Assembly (NCBI GenBank): GCA_002749535.1 | Contig: MZZL01000404.1 | Location: 485,037-549,036, forward strand | DNA from: Apophysomyces variabilis | Taxonomy: Eukaryota > Mucoromycota > Mucoromycetes > Mucorales > Mucoraceae | DNA length: 64,000 bases | Direction: 5' to 3' | Shown: piece by piece, positions 23,205 through 34,110 of the stretch | How positions within the stretch are numbered: position 1 is the stretch's first letter | Layout: each line of letters starts with the position of its first letter | Made by a program: the position numbers and the translations under genes | The notes under the pieces: model-generated | What the model was told of the DNA's origin: nothing | Databases searched by the model: none | The model's input: only the letters and a program-made list of their open reading frames with translations

Positions 23205-26200
23205 CTAATTCTGGCTGGTCCTTCGTTGATTATTATTGGCACGTTGCTGTTGTTGGGCAGCTGCGACGGCAGCGGCTGCTTGTTGTTGTTGAAATGGGAG
23301 ATTCATTTGAAATTGCGATAGGTTTTGTTGTGCTTGTTGCTGTGCCAGCATGCTAGCTCCTACACCTGCAGCTGCACGGTCTTGATTCATTCCTAACATC
23401 ATATTAGCTCGAGTCATGTCCTGCAAGCCTCCAGGTTGTCGTAACATCCCGGCGTTCTGTCGCAACGCTTGCAACGCCGCAAGTTGCTGGGCGTTTAAGG
23501 GAGCCTGCCCTCGACCACGCATTGCGTTAAGGTTACGCTGAAGTATCAACTGTTGCAGCATATGGCTGTTTAATTGCCCGGGATTTAAGCCCGCTGCTGC
23601 TGCGGCTGCTGCAGCTGCAGCCATGCCTTGTTGATTCTGCAATTGTTGTGTTTGTATCTGGGGTGTGCGATTCTGCGCTTGGCCTTGCGCTTGTGCCTGA
23701 GCCTGTGCCTGAGCTTGTGCTTGGGCTGCTTGGGCTAGGGCCTGTGCCTGAGCTGCTTGTGCTTGAGCTACTTGTGCTTGTCGCGCTTGTGCTTGTGCTT
23801 GAGCCACCTGTGCTTGCCTTGCTTGTGCTTGTACTTGATGCTGTGGTATCTGTTGTTGTTGTTGCTGCTGCTGCTGTTGTTGTTGCTGTTGTAATGATTG
23901 TTGATGCTGTTGTAAAATAATCTGTTGTGCTTGCTGAAGTTGTTGGAAGTGCTGTTGCAATTGCTCTTGGCTTATCTGTCGCGCTTGCAATGCGGCTAAT
24001 AACTGTTGCCGCTTTGTCATGATCATCATCATCTGTTGCTGATGCTGTGGGCTCATCTGAGCGAGAATCTGCGCAGCTGTAGTATTTCCTGGGATCATCG
24101 TTATCAACTATCACATGCAAATCTCATACCATTTGCATACCTGGTTGCCCAGCAACACCCTGTCTTGCACCATGAAGCTGCTGCATAGCTGCGGCACCCA
24201 TCTATAATTCACAAGAAGGGGTTAGAACGAATAGTAAACAGGCGTTCAACATACCCTTTGTTGGACAGGTGATTGTTGGTTATTCAACATTTGTTGCTGC
24301 TGTTGCTGTGATTGCTGGGCTTGCTGTGCTTGTTGTGTTTGCTGTTGCTGCTGTTGCACTTGTTGTTGTTGTTGTTGCTGCTGCTGCTGTTGTGCTTGCT
24401 GCTGTTGTTGTTGTTGTGCTTGTTGTTGCTGCTGTTGCGCTTGTTGCTGTTGCTGTTGTTGTGCTTGTTGTTGCTGCTGCTGCTGCTGTGCTTGTTGCTG
24501 TTGCTGAAGAGCAGCAAATGCTAGCTGTTGTTGTCGTTGCTGCAACAGCGCTGCGTTTCCAACAACGGGCAATTGACTTAGCAACTGCTGAGCGGCAGCC
24601 GGGGTGATGACGTTGGATGCAACAAGCTGTTGTATCTGTTGTAAGGAGGCCTGAGGAGACATGGTATGTTGTCCTGCAGCATTAAGAAGCGCATTCTGCT
24701 GAATACTAGAAAGAGCAGGGTTTTGGCCCAGTACATTGCCGCCCTGGGTAGAAATCATGCCGGCATTGTTCATTCCCGCCATATTAGCCGTTACTGCACT
24801 AACACCTTGTGCATTAGTTGTTGGAATATGAGCCATTTGATTACTGGCACGCTGTGGCAATGCCAAGGACTGCATCGCATTCATCTGTAATCCCATGGCC
24901 TGAGCCGATATCTGTGATTGGGATGGGGTAGGTGTGGCTGTAGGTATCGATTGCGCTTTCATAGCTGGATTGGCGGATAATCCTATCTGTTGACGTGGTA
25001 AAGAAGCAGCGGCCTGTGTTGGCGTCTGTGCGGAAGGCTGTGTGGGAGTACCCAAGGGTGCTTGTGTTGGTGTCGATGCTCTGGATGGACTCTGTGCCGT
25101 TTGCGACTGCAATTGCTGAATATGCGCTTGGGAGTGGATTTGAGCCTGAGATGGTTGCGCTGCATGAGGTTGGGCTTGGCCTTGGCCTTGCGCTGCTGCG
25201 TGAGCTTGAGCTTGGGCTTGAGCCTGGGCTTGGGCCTGGGCTTGAGCTTGAGCTTGGACCTGGGCTTGAGCCTGAGCCTGAGCTTGAGCTTGAGCCTGAG
25301 CTTGGGCTTGAGCCTGTGCCTGTGCCTGCGATTGTGCTTGTGTTTGTGCTTGCGCCATCATCGACCGCTGCTGTGCTGCCTGAACTTGTGCCTGACCGGC
25401 CTGCATGGCTCGTCCTTGTTGTTGGGCCTGCAGTTGCTGTTGCGCTTGCAATTGTTGCTGTAGATTGGCCGCTTGAAGAAGCTGGAAATTCATTTGTGGA
25501 TGCTGCTGTGCTGTCATACGGGAGGCAACAGAAGGTGATCGTGAAACGGGTGTGGCTGGATTATTATCACAGATCAAGTTGTTGAAACGGCCATAAGTCG
25601 TTTTCAGATGCACAACATAAGTTTCCATCAAATATTCGGGTCCAATCTTAAACCTGGCATCGCAAAAAGAAAACAAAACATCAACAAGGACATTGAGGAA
25701 CATACCAAAAAGATTCGTGAACTTACTCGATATTGCCACCGTTTAGGCTGGTATCAAATGCGGTACCCCACCGAAATATCCCTTCATATTCAGTTCCGTT
25801 CGTGTACAAATTGACAACGGTATATACTTTTTCTAATGGATAAAAAAGAGGTCAATGTTAAGGAAAAATGGGGAGCAACAACGTACTGGAATTTTGGATT
25901 CGTTCAAACCGTATCGTTCGCACACACTTCTTTCCATCTGGTAATACCGGCGGTTCCGTCGTTCCTTTTCGTCCTGCATAAAAGGTATCAGAATACAAAT
26001 CTGGATTCCCAAGATGCATCTCTTTTCAAAATTTACCCTTTCCTTTTGTCGTCTCAATGGATGGAAGTGGCTCGGAAACAGACTTTTGCTTTTTTGTCCT
26101 CCAGTCTTGCACAAATGATATCTTGCCAAAACTAACGAAGCAGATCACAGAAGATCAAGAAAGAGCCCAGGTCAGAACAATCTCTATGCCAACCCATCTA

Positions 26201-27592
26201 GAATACTACCTTGGTTCAAAAGGAAACGAACGCTTTGCTCGCTATTAAGAAAAATTCCTAGAGTCAATCGTGTCTTCATTCTATTGATTTGATAATCCAC
26301 CTTATCCATAAGCGTCATCAATTTGTTGTTTTCCGCCTTCTTTGCTAATTTCTGCTCGCGTTCAAGCGAATTCCATTTCTGCTTTTTTCTTGGTCGTCGC
26401 ATGCCCGTGGTATATTCAATGGCATTACTTAACCGTGATACATGAAATGAAGGATCCAGGCATAAAGGCTCCTCCGTCGCCAGCTATAACACATCACAAA
26501 AAGAAAAAAAATTAGTGTTTTTTTTTGTGATGGACACAAACATACAGAATCGAAATAAAACTTACTATGATTTGAGCCTCCACCTCCAATGCTGCCTGTT
26601 CCGTCCAATTCGATCCCCAATCCTCACTTAATAATTGAATATCTGTCCATATACTTTCTGCCGTTGGTTGCATCACCACTCGTTTAATTTCCACTTCTGG
26701 ATCTGCCTGTGGTGTGTCCTGTGTGCTAGCATGATGTTGTGATTTTGATTTGCGATGATCATGAATCTCCACGATAAGACATCCTGGTGAAAACCATACC
26801 GATAATTGGCATACAAAAAGAAAACCACCATTTTTTTTTTGCTTCTGATTTTTTTTACCTTCGTAATATCGACAAGAGGCTTCGTTGAATACATCCATCA
26901 GATCAGGTGGTAACTTTTTTTCTTTAATCGATGTTAAAAATTCCTAATGGGATCCGTGCGGGAAAAAAAGTAAGAAACGAAACACGTTCTCTCCATGGTA
27001 GCCACGTTTTCCTTACTTTAAATTGACTTTTATATGAAAAGAAGCCATCCTATGTAACATATCGTATCAGTAAAACATGCTTTCCATTGGTAATCCTCGA
27101 TGAACGGCGCGTTTATCTCACCTCGTGTTCGAATTTAAAGTAGGTCGAGTATAAATGAAGAACAAGAGACGGTGGGTCGCGTGCATGTCGTTCAAGAAGA
27201 TCTGGTTTCCAGGTAAAAGAAAAAGAAAACATGAGTTCCATCGTTCCGAACGTTCGAATGGGAACAATCGAGCACCTTTTTCATCCCGTTTTGAAAGCTA
27301 AGGCAAACAAAGAATCGAATTCGTTAGCTTCGTTTGATTTTTCTTTCGGCAAGAAAAACAAAAGGGAAAATACGAGAGGTTTTTTTTTCTTTACCTCTTC
27401 CTTCGATGGGATATGTTCGTCCATCGAAAGGTTATTATTCGGCCAACGATGATTTACTTTGTCCACTGCGGATTTCTTGGATAGGATATGGTGGGTTGAT
27501 ACATTGGATCCCTGCCTTGAATGCAGTTCTGCCATTTGGGTAACCACGTTCTGATCTGCTTGCAGTTTCGTCAACAGCTTCGCAGTGACCAT
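23205..27592 (-). CDS. SPT20: Spt20-like SAGA complex subunit, glutamine-rich
   Basis: A structural subunit of the SAGA histone-acetyltransferase complex, in the nucleus. It has many short introns. The core is encoded at 27192-25500: [20 protein letters not shown], then [11 protein letters not shown] (exon 27049-27017), [51 protein letters not shown] and [20 protein letters not shown]. This is the Spt20 domain (the [16 protein letters not shown] and EPLCLDP blocks). After [20 protein letters not shown] the protein becomes a roughly 800-residue Gln/Ala-rich tail (25500-23205) with pure poly-Gln and long Gln-Ala alternation, ending RRTSQN. The N-terminal exon (about 27592-27393, [15 protein letters not shown]) is tentative because its phase does not fit the next acceptor. 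The identity of the core is firm. Confidence 0.82.
23680..23900 (-). repeat. Gln-Ala and poly-Gln coding repeat (Spt20 tail, C-terminal)
   Basis: Imperfect hexanucleotide repeats encode alternating Gln-Ala (about 23680-23830), followed on the coding strand's upstream side by a CAA/CAG run encoding about 15 glutamines (23852-23893). Codon usage alternates CAA and CAG, so the tract is not a pure trinucleotide expansion. Confidence 0.85.
24290..24520 (-). repeat. Poly-Gln coding repeat (Spt20 tail)
   Basis: About 230 bp of mixed CAA/CAG units encode glutamine blocks separated by single alanines at regular spacing of five to eight residues. The opposite strand therefore shows long Leu- or Val-rich open frames, which are shadows and not genes. 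Confidence 0.9.
25185..25350 (-). repeat. (Gln-Ala)n hexanucleotide coding repeat (Spt20 tail)
   Basis: A near-perfect hexanucleotide array (coding strand CAR GCY) encodes about 25 Gln-Ala dipeptides in the Spt20 tail. The units differ mainly at silent third positions (GCT/GCC, CAA/CAG), which argues for purifying selection on the dipeptide pattern or for old repeat slippage. Confidence 0.88.
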
Positions 27593-28180
27593 GACGGGGT
27601 TTTGGTTTGGAAAAGGAAAAAAAAGAGTTCTTTTCTCCCCCGCAACGAGATGTGAGCATTGTGAATATGGGCGATTGGATTCAAAGTCAGATGTCTCGCT
27701 CGAACCATGACAGTTCAGGTCACAGGCTTTATGATTCAAGATAGCTTACCTTTTTGGCAAGGCAAAGCTGTAGGAAGCAGAACAAAAAATAGAAGGGAAT
27801 TGGTCTTTTTCCTTGTTCTATAATGGACCTTTTTATTTAAAAAAGAAACGTAAAGTTCCTGTAACACTTTTCTATCTACATATATCTATTTTATATATAT
27901 GTACATATCGGCTTGATGCCAATGCTGATTTATAGGGAGCCATCCCTTTTTCCTTTTCAAATAATCAAACATTTCTACTTATGACAAGATCACTATTGCT
28001 GTAGGTACACATTTGAAGCTATTTTGATTTTTTTTTACGTTATCCACAAAAAAGGCTGACACAAAAAGAGCAAGAAAGAAAGGAAAAACTGGATAGATTT
28101 TATATAGGTCTCCACTGGAGTGTTTGTAAAAGGAAAAAAGCAAAGAAAAAGAGACAAAAGCCAGCTCGTTATGTCAAGGG
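27593..28180. other. Intergenic between SPT20 and Sel1 gene
   Basis: Contains the 5' side of SPT20 (whose true first exon may lie here) and the 3' flank of the Sel1-repeat gene. AT-rich with A/T runs at 27840 and 28030. No separate gene is seen. Confidence 0.4.
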
Positions 28181-30006
28181 TTATTTCGGTTTGTCGTATT
28201 TACTCTTATAAATCCAACTGTTGCCCATAATACCATGACCTTGTTTGTCCGCCATACGATAGTATTTGGCTGCCATGTACAAATCCTTTTTGGTACCATG
28301 ACCATGGTAATAACAGTGGCCAAGATCATTCTGAGCATCCGGATCGCCTAGATCAGCTGCAATCTTGAAAAAGTAAACAGCCGTACTCTTATTTTTTTTG
28401 CACTAGAAAGAAAAACAGGTTTAGTTTAACGGTTCCCTCATGCTCAGAAGACTTACTCCCCAACCGTGGCGAAAGGATACACCCAGTTCGTAAATGGCCA
28501 TAATCAATTCGCCCTTGGAAACCGAGGTATTGACAGTGCTTGAAAGGCTGTTCAGGTCTAAAACAGCATGCTCAGCTGCTTTTTGCAAATACTGGAAAGC
28601 GAGGTGTTCGTTCCGTTTGCAACCCTATGATAAACCATATGAGAAAAAAAGAATAACATAGACGACAATATGCGCGAAACACCAAAAAAAAAGGTGAAGA
28701 CAGGGTTGGAGAGAAAAGAAAAAGGCTATCCATCCTCTTTTGTTGCCTTTTATAAATTAAAGATGGAGAACTTACCCAGCCATGGCGCAAGGAGACACCG
28801 TAGAGAAACATAGCAATGGGATTGTCTTTCATAGCTGCCTGACGAAAAATCTCGGTCGCCTTTTCCAATTGACCTGCTTCATGGAAGCGAATTCCTTGAT
28901 GAACCAAGGCTTCAATTTCTGACCCGGGTGTGTCTTTGTTTCTCTTCGGGGTTGACGACGAGGAGGAAACAGAAGCGGTGGAAGGAGTAGGTAACGAAAG
29001 ACCCATGGGTGTGCGTGGAGAAGGTGTACTAAAGGGTGAAGAGACATTATGGAGCGAGCCTGGGGTCAATGAGACCGGTGTCGCTGTCTGTGGTTGTTGT
29101 GGTTGTGCTTGTTGTTGGTGTTGATGGTACGATGGAATCGAGGATGTACGGCGGGCAGGATTCACTGTGCGATTAATGGGAGCAGACACAGAGGGTACGG
29201 GTGTAGGAGGGATCATCAGTGGTGGTAATGGTTGCGGATGACGGGACGGAGATGCCTTGGAAACCAAGGTGCTTTTCGATGCCACCGAAGCTTGTTGCAT
29301 GATGGAGGGTAATTCAGCGATTTGCATACTTGATTTGACAGGTGTTGGAGGACACATGGTACGGATTTCAGGTTCCTGGATATCGTGTGCTGGACTATCA
29401 AAAAAGTTGAGGGCAATAGGCGAGGAAGGGGCTGAATAGGATAACCGGGTATGTAGGTCCTGTTGCTGAGGGGCCAGATACATGTTGACATGGTGATCTT
29501 TGTCTGTATCTCCATGGTCAGTTCGAATTGAGAACAACAACGAGGAGAGCAATGAAGAACCTTGTCCTTATTTTTTTTTTCTCTTTCTCTCTTCTTTTTT
29601 TTCTTAGTTTCTTTTCTTTCTCTCTTACCTTCATGAGTCTGGGTTGTAATACGTAGACCAGTGTCTTGCTAAGTGGTTTGTTAACATCAAGGGAAGCTTC
29701 AATAGTTGGATTTTTCTCACTACCTGTCGCACGGGGATTGACGTTCAATGAACGTGTTTTCTTTAATTAGTTTGATACTCAGACAGATGATTTTCTTTTT
29801 TTCCTTTTTGCCCTTATTTCATTTTCTTGTTCATTACCTGCATACTAGCGAATGATGATGATCGTGATCGGATCCTTTTGAATCATGAAAGAGAATGGCG
29901 TACGGTGAGAGCATAAGTGATATTGATCTAGTTAATAATGAGAGAATACCATATTTGGCGTCTACCTTTGGGCGTAGGTTTGTTCAACGGATGTATCAAG
30001 GAACAT
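28181..30006 (-). CDS. Sel1-repeat protein
   Basis: A predicted adaptor built from Sel1-like helical repeats, a form found in fungal signalling and chitin-synthase activators (Dsf2/Chs4-like). The main exon runs 29560-28777. Its first half is Ser/Pro-rich and disordered, followed by IEALVHQGIRFHEAGQLEKA and AAMKDNPIAMFLYGVSLRHGW. Later exons (about 28624-28457 and 28402-28181) add GCKRNEHLAFQYLQKAAEHA, ELGVSFRHGW, CKKNKSTAVYFFKIAADLGD and PDAQNDLGHCYYHGHGTKKD, each a Sel1 unit, and end NSWIYKSKYDKPK. Possible N-terminal exons begin at ATG 30006 (MFLDTSVEQTYAQR) and at about 29750. Their joining phases are not settled, so the 5' third is provisional. Confidence 0.72.
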
Positions 30007-30544
30007 GATTCTTTCTTTTGTGAGTCTTTAGAATGAATGAAAGGAGAGGAGAAGAGTGAGAAGACAAATAGACATAACAATTGGAGAGAGAAAGACAAGT
30101 TGGATAGGATAAAAGGAAGGTTTTGTTAAGGAAAGGAAAGGGAAAGGGAAAAGAAGGTGAATAAACGCAAAAAGGGCACGGTGATGGACACCTCAATACG
30201 TGATTGACCTCCAATTTGGGGTTTCTGTGGAGTTGAATGTGGACTCAGTTCACAACCGCAAAGACCTTTTGTCGGGACAACGGATAGGTGTCCTTTTCCA
30301 ACCAATGAAATTAAACGAGCAGAAACGCAAATGGTAAACCCATCTTCGCGGACGGCCCATAGTGTTCATAGATTCCGAAGGAATCAAGTGTTTAATGCCC
30401 TCTTTAGTCTAAGAGCTTTTTGAGCCATTTGATATCGGACGTTAACTTTGTCTTTCTTTTCTACGGATGTGCTCATACCATCGGTCAAAGTGCTGTTCGG
30501 GCTAGGACTGCTTCTCTTTTTCTTTTTATCTCGTATTCTTTTTG
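30007..30544. other. Divergent intergenic region
   Basis: Separates the Sel1-repeat gene (minus) from the Rib2-like gene (plus); both promoters lie here. It holds purine-rich GGAAAG runs at 30118-30155. No gene is seen. Confidence 0.45.
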
Positions 30545-31027
30545 ATGGATCCACACGGTACACCATACACGCATGACCCGGCCGACCTCCACTTTATGCA
30601 GATAGCCATTGACCAGGCAAAACAGTCCATACCAGTCGAGAAGGCCTATTGTGTTGGTGCTGTCCTAGTTAAAAATAACACGGCTTTGGCCACAGGCTAT
30701 TCACGCGAATTGCCCGGGAACACTCATGCTGAGGAATGTGCCTTGGCCAAATTGATGCACATGGAAGATGCCAAGGATGCCACCATGTATACCACGATGG
30801 AACCCTGTTCCATACGATTGTCCGGGAATAGACCCTGCACCGATCGTATTATCGAGGCCAATATCCGCAGGGTGGTTCTTGGTGTTCGAGAACCTCCCAA
30901 TCTCGTCCAATGTGCTGGGATCCAATTACTGGAGCAACATGGTATCCAAGTCGCCATTGTCCCCGGTGTGGAAGAGGCCTGCTTGGCACCCAATCAACAT
31001 ATTTTGAGAGAAACACCAGATAAATAA
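30545..31027 (+). CDS. RIB2: Rib2-type pyrimidine deaminase (riboflavin pathway)
   Basis: A zinc-dependent deaminase of the CMP/dCMP-RibD fold, expected to deaminate 2,5-diamino-6-ribitylamino-pyrimidinone 5'-phosphate in riboflavin synthesis. It is a single exon of 160 residues. The zinc site is visible as NTHAEECALAKL (His and catalytic Glu) and TTMEPCSIRLSGNRPC (the two Cys). It also has AYCVGAVLV, TGYSRELPGN and the C-terminal HGIQVAIVPGVEEACL, all close to fungal Rib2 deaminase domains. Yeast Rib2 carries an extra N-terminal pseudouridine-synthase domain; it is absent here, so this is the stand-alone deaminase form. I use ATG 30545; a TTG one codon upstream is not needed. Confidence 0.85.
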   Translation: MDPHGTPYTHDPADLHFMQIAIDQAKQSIPVEKAYCVGAVLVKNNTALATGYSRELPGNTHAEECALAKLMHMEDAKDATMYTTMEPCSIRLSGNRPCTDRIIEANIRRVVLGVREPPNLVQCAGIQLLEQHGIQVAIVPGVEEACLAPNQHILRETPDK

Positions 31028-31444
31028 ACCATAAGATAGATTCGTTTTTAATTCCTTTCAATGTTAGTGACACCAATTGTTTTCATTGGACAATGTCCAT
31101 CTTTCTTATTCCTTGTTTGACCTTCTTTATTGTGCAACCGTTTCGTGTATTGTGCTATCAAATGAGCAAAGATCACAAGGAATGCAACGTTATAGAAACA
31201 TTATGGATTGACAGATAGGGATTGGAGAACCCAAAAAAAACATGTAGAGGTTTTTATTTTGTAAATTTTTTAAATGTTGGGAGGAATCATGAAATATGTA
31301 AAGGGTACTATATTACAGTTTTTCATATACAAACTCTTCCCCACCCTATAGATTCCTAATAAATGATTCTGGGTGGTTTGTTGTTTCTCAAGAGTAAATT
31401 TCGTTGCAGAATGGGTGAAAGGATTAAGAAAGATGAGGGAGCAT
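31028..31444. other. Convergent intergenic region
   Basis: Shared 3' flank of the Rib2-like gene and the P5C dehydrogenase gene. AT-rich. No gene is seen. Confidence 0.5.
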
Positions 31445-33367
31445 TTACATCAAGTTGGAGGGGTAGGTGAACTCATCAATGGGGATGAAGTTCTCCTTGA
31501 TACTGCGCGAGGACACGAAGCGGACCAGCAAGGGCCAGCTGCCGGCCTTGTCGTTGGTACCAGAGGCACGTCCACCACCGAAGGGCTGTTGACCGACAAC
31601 TGCACCGGTACACTTGTCGTTGATGTAGAAGTTACCAGCGGTATGGCGAAGGAGGTTGGCACCATGGACAATGGAGTCACGGTCCTTGGCAAAGAGAGCA
31701 CCAGTAAGACCGTACTGGGTGGTGTCACCGATCAACTTGCAGGTGGCCTCGAATTCAGCATCCTCGTACACATAGATGGTCACGACAGGACCGAAGATTT
31801 CGTCAACCATGGTCTTGGTGAACTTGTCCTTGGTAACGATGATGGTGGGGCTGACATAGTAACCAACGGAGTCGTCGCACTTGCCACCAGCAATGATCTC
31901 ACAGTCTTTATCAGCAGCAGCATGCTCAATGAAACCCTTGATCTTATCGAAGGCGAACTTGTTGATCACAGGACCCATAAAGTTGTCAAAGTCTTGCACG
32001 GGACCCTGCTTGATCTTGGCGTGTTCAGCGACAAGGACGGACTTGAATTCCTCAATTTGGCTCTTGGGGACATAGACACGGCTACAGGCAGAGCACTTTT
32101 GACCCTGGTATTCAAAGGCACCACGGATAGTCTGAAGAGCAGCATGACGGACACCAGCGCTGTCAAGGCTAGGGTGAAGAAGGTGGTAGTTCTTACCACC
32201 GGTCTCACCGACAATACGGGGATAGCTCTTGTAGTTCTCGATGTTGTTACCGATTTCCTTCCACAACTTACGGAAGACATGGGTAGAACCGGTGAAGTGG
32301 AGCGAGGCGAACTCACGGTGCTTGATGGCAGCACCACAAACTTCCTCAGCAGGGCCAGGAATGAACTGGATCACACCAGCGGGAAGACCAGCCTCCACAA
32401 GGAGCTCGTAGACCAAGTAGTTGGAGTACACAGCCGAGGGCGAGGGCTTCCACAGGGCAACGTTACCCATCAAGGCAGGGGCACTGGGAAGGTTACCTCC
32501 GATGGCGGTGAAGTTGAAGGGCGAAACAGCCAAGACAAAGCCTTCCAGACCACGGAACTCGGTTCTGTTCCAGTTGCCGGGAGCGTTCTTGGGGGGCTGC
32601 TGTTGGTAAATCTCCTCAGCGTACTTGCAGTTGAAACGCCAGAAGTCACAGAGCTCCGCTGCGGCATCGATCTCCGCCTGCCAGATGTTCTTACCCTGAC
32701 CAAGCATGGTAGCGGCCATGATCTTGTATCTAAAAACCACAAAGAGAAAAAAAAAGAAGCGCACTGTTAATATATCTTGTTCTTTTCCATTTTCCTTTTT
32801 ATTTTTCTCTTCTCCTCTAGTTACCTGTACTTGCTAGACAACAAGTCGGCAGCCTTCAAGAAGACGGCGACACGGTCGTTGAAAGGCAAAGCTTCCCACT
32901 TGTCTCTGGCAGCCAAAGCACCCTCAATAGCCTTTTGGGTCAAGGCAGCATCGGCTTCGTGATAGTTGCACACAACAGTCTTGTGTTCCGAAGGGTTCAG
33001 CTGTTGGGCAATCTTACCAGTGAAGATCTGCAAGACAAAAAATAAAAGAGGGCACGAATGCATCACCCGATAAGTCCCTCTCCTTCATCCCTTTCATCTT
33101 TCTTCTTTTCTTACCTTTTCACCGTTAATGACAACGGGCACTTCGACAGCACCCTGAGCACGCATTTCATCGAGGGCGGCCTGAAGCTTCTGTCTTTCGA
33201 CCGAGCCAGGAGCATACGATTTCTAAAACAAAATAGCCAAGGTTTAAGATAAGCGGATGAACCAAAGGTAATCGTTGACTTTTTGTTTTATTATTTACCA
33301 TAGGCTCATTCTCAATGGTGGGCAACTTGAAGTGAGCGAGGGTGGGGGTACTAAGAGCACTGGCCAT
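31445..33367 (-). CDS. PUT2: Delta-1-pyrroline-5-carboxylate dehydrogenase
   Basis: A mitochondrial aldehyde dehydrogenase (ALDH4 type) that oxidises P5C/glutamate semialdehyde to glutamate in proline catabolism. There are four exons: 33367-33299, 33222-33115, 33028-32825 and 32729-31445, all with GT-AG ends in frame. It has NWNRTEFRGLEGFVLAVSPF, the Rossmann and NAD segment LHFTGSTHVFRKLW, the general-base region VGETGGKNYHL, the nucleophile segment YQGQKCSACSRVYVP, DEIFGPVVTIYVY and the terminal QQPFGGGRASGTNDKAGS. Length (about 555 residues) matches the family. Codon usage is strongly biased (many C-ending codons), unlike its neighbours, suggesting high expression. A 465-codon open frame on the other strand is a by-product of that bias. 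Confidence 0.95.
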
Positions 33368-34110
33368 GGTAGGATGAAGAAAACAAGAAGATGAGCATTA
33401 TCTCCAGGTTACTGGCTATTTATATTTTTTCCCTTTTCTTCCCAACTGCGGAACGATCTTGAACGAATGGGGAACGGAGGACGTCGGCTGTCAAAATTTT
33501 AGGCACTAATTTTCCCACGCCGTCCCAAGTGACTTTCATATTAGGAGCCAATGAGATCAAAGTGTTAAGATGACCCACACACCGCTCAAAGAAAAATCTT
33601 ATCGTCGCATGGTGAACTTTTTTAAAGTTCATGTGAACCTTAATACCATGACCGATTTTCTCCGAATGCAAAAGGGGAGAAACACCATAGACTACATCCC
33701 AATGCAGAAAAATCATGAAGAAAAAGAATAAGTGCAAAAAACTTGCATTGGGTTATAGTTATTTAAGGTTAGTGAAAGGTAGAATTTTTCTGTATAGGAA
33801 AAACAAAAGAGTAGAGAAAAAACTTTCTGCATTTGGACATCAGAAAGGGAAGAGGAGAGAGAGAGAGAGGGCGGAGGGAGGTGTGTATAGCGTTCTCCGG
33901 CAGAAGGGAACACCTATCAGATTGTCTGCCTTTCCCCCACTCTTTAAAAATTTGGCAATTTCCGGGAAATCCATTTGGAGCTAGGTCAGTCAACGGGAGA
34001 CGATACGTTTCCATATAAGGTTTAGTGGCCGTCTTTATCAAATTCTGGCTAAAGATGATCAGATTCAATAAAATGCTCTTTGTATGTTTGGGTTCATTTG
34101 AAAACGCATT
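33368..34110. other. Intergenic, PUT2 upstream region
   Basis: Between PUT2 and the end of ATG9, both on the minus strand. It contains a GA run at 33855-33875. No gene is seen; the frames here are unremarkable. Confidence 0.45.

Noticed and set aside
24269..25585. Plus-strand open frames rich in Leu, Val or Ala (up to 196 codons)
   Set aside because: They are the complements of CAA/CAG and GCN repeats in the Spt20 tail and have no independent features.
29628..29748. Exon NPTIEASLDVNKPLSKTLVY for the Sel1-repeat gene
   Set aside because: The frame is open and plausible, but its end phase does not fit any downstream acceptor; an internal donor (CAG/GTAGTG near 29727) may be the real exon end. 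I left the 5' structure open.
31373..32770. A 465-codon plus-strand frame opposite P5C dehydrogenase
   Set aside because: The minus strand encodes an unmistakable ALDH. The plus frame is open only because of codon bias and has no family pattern.
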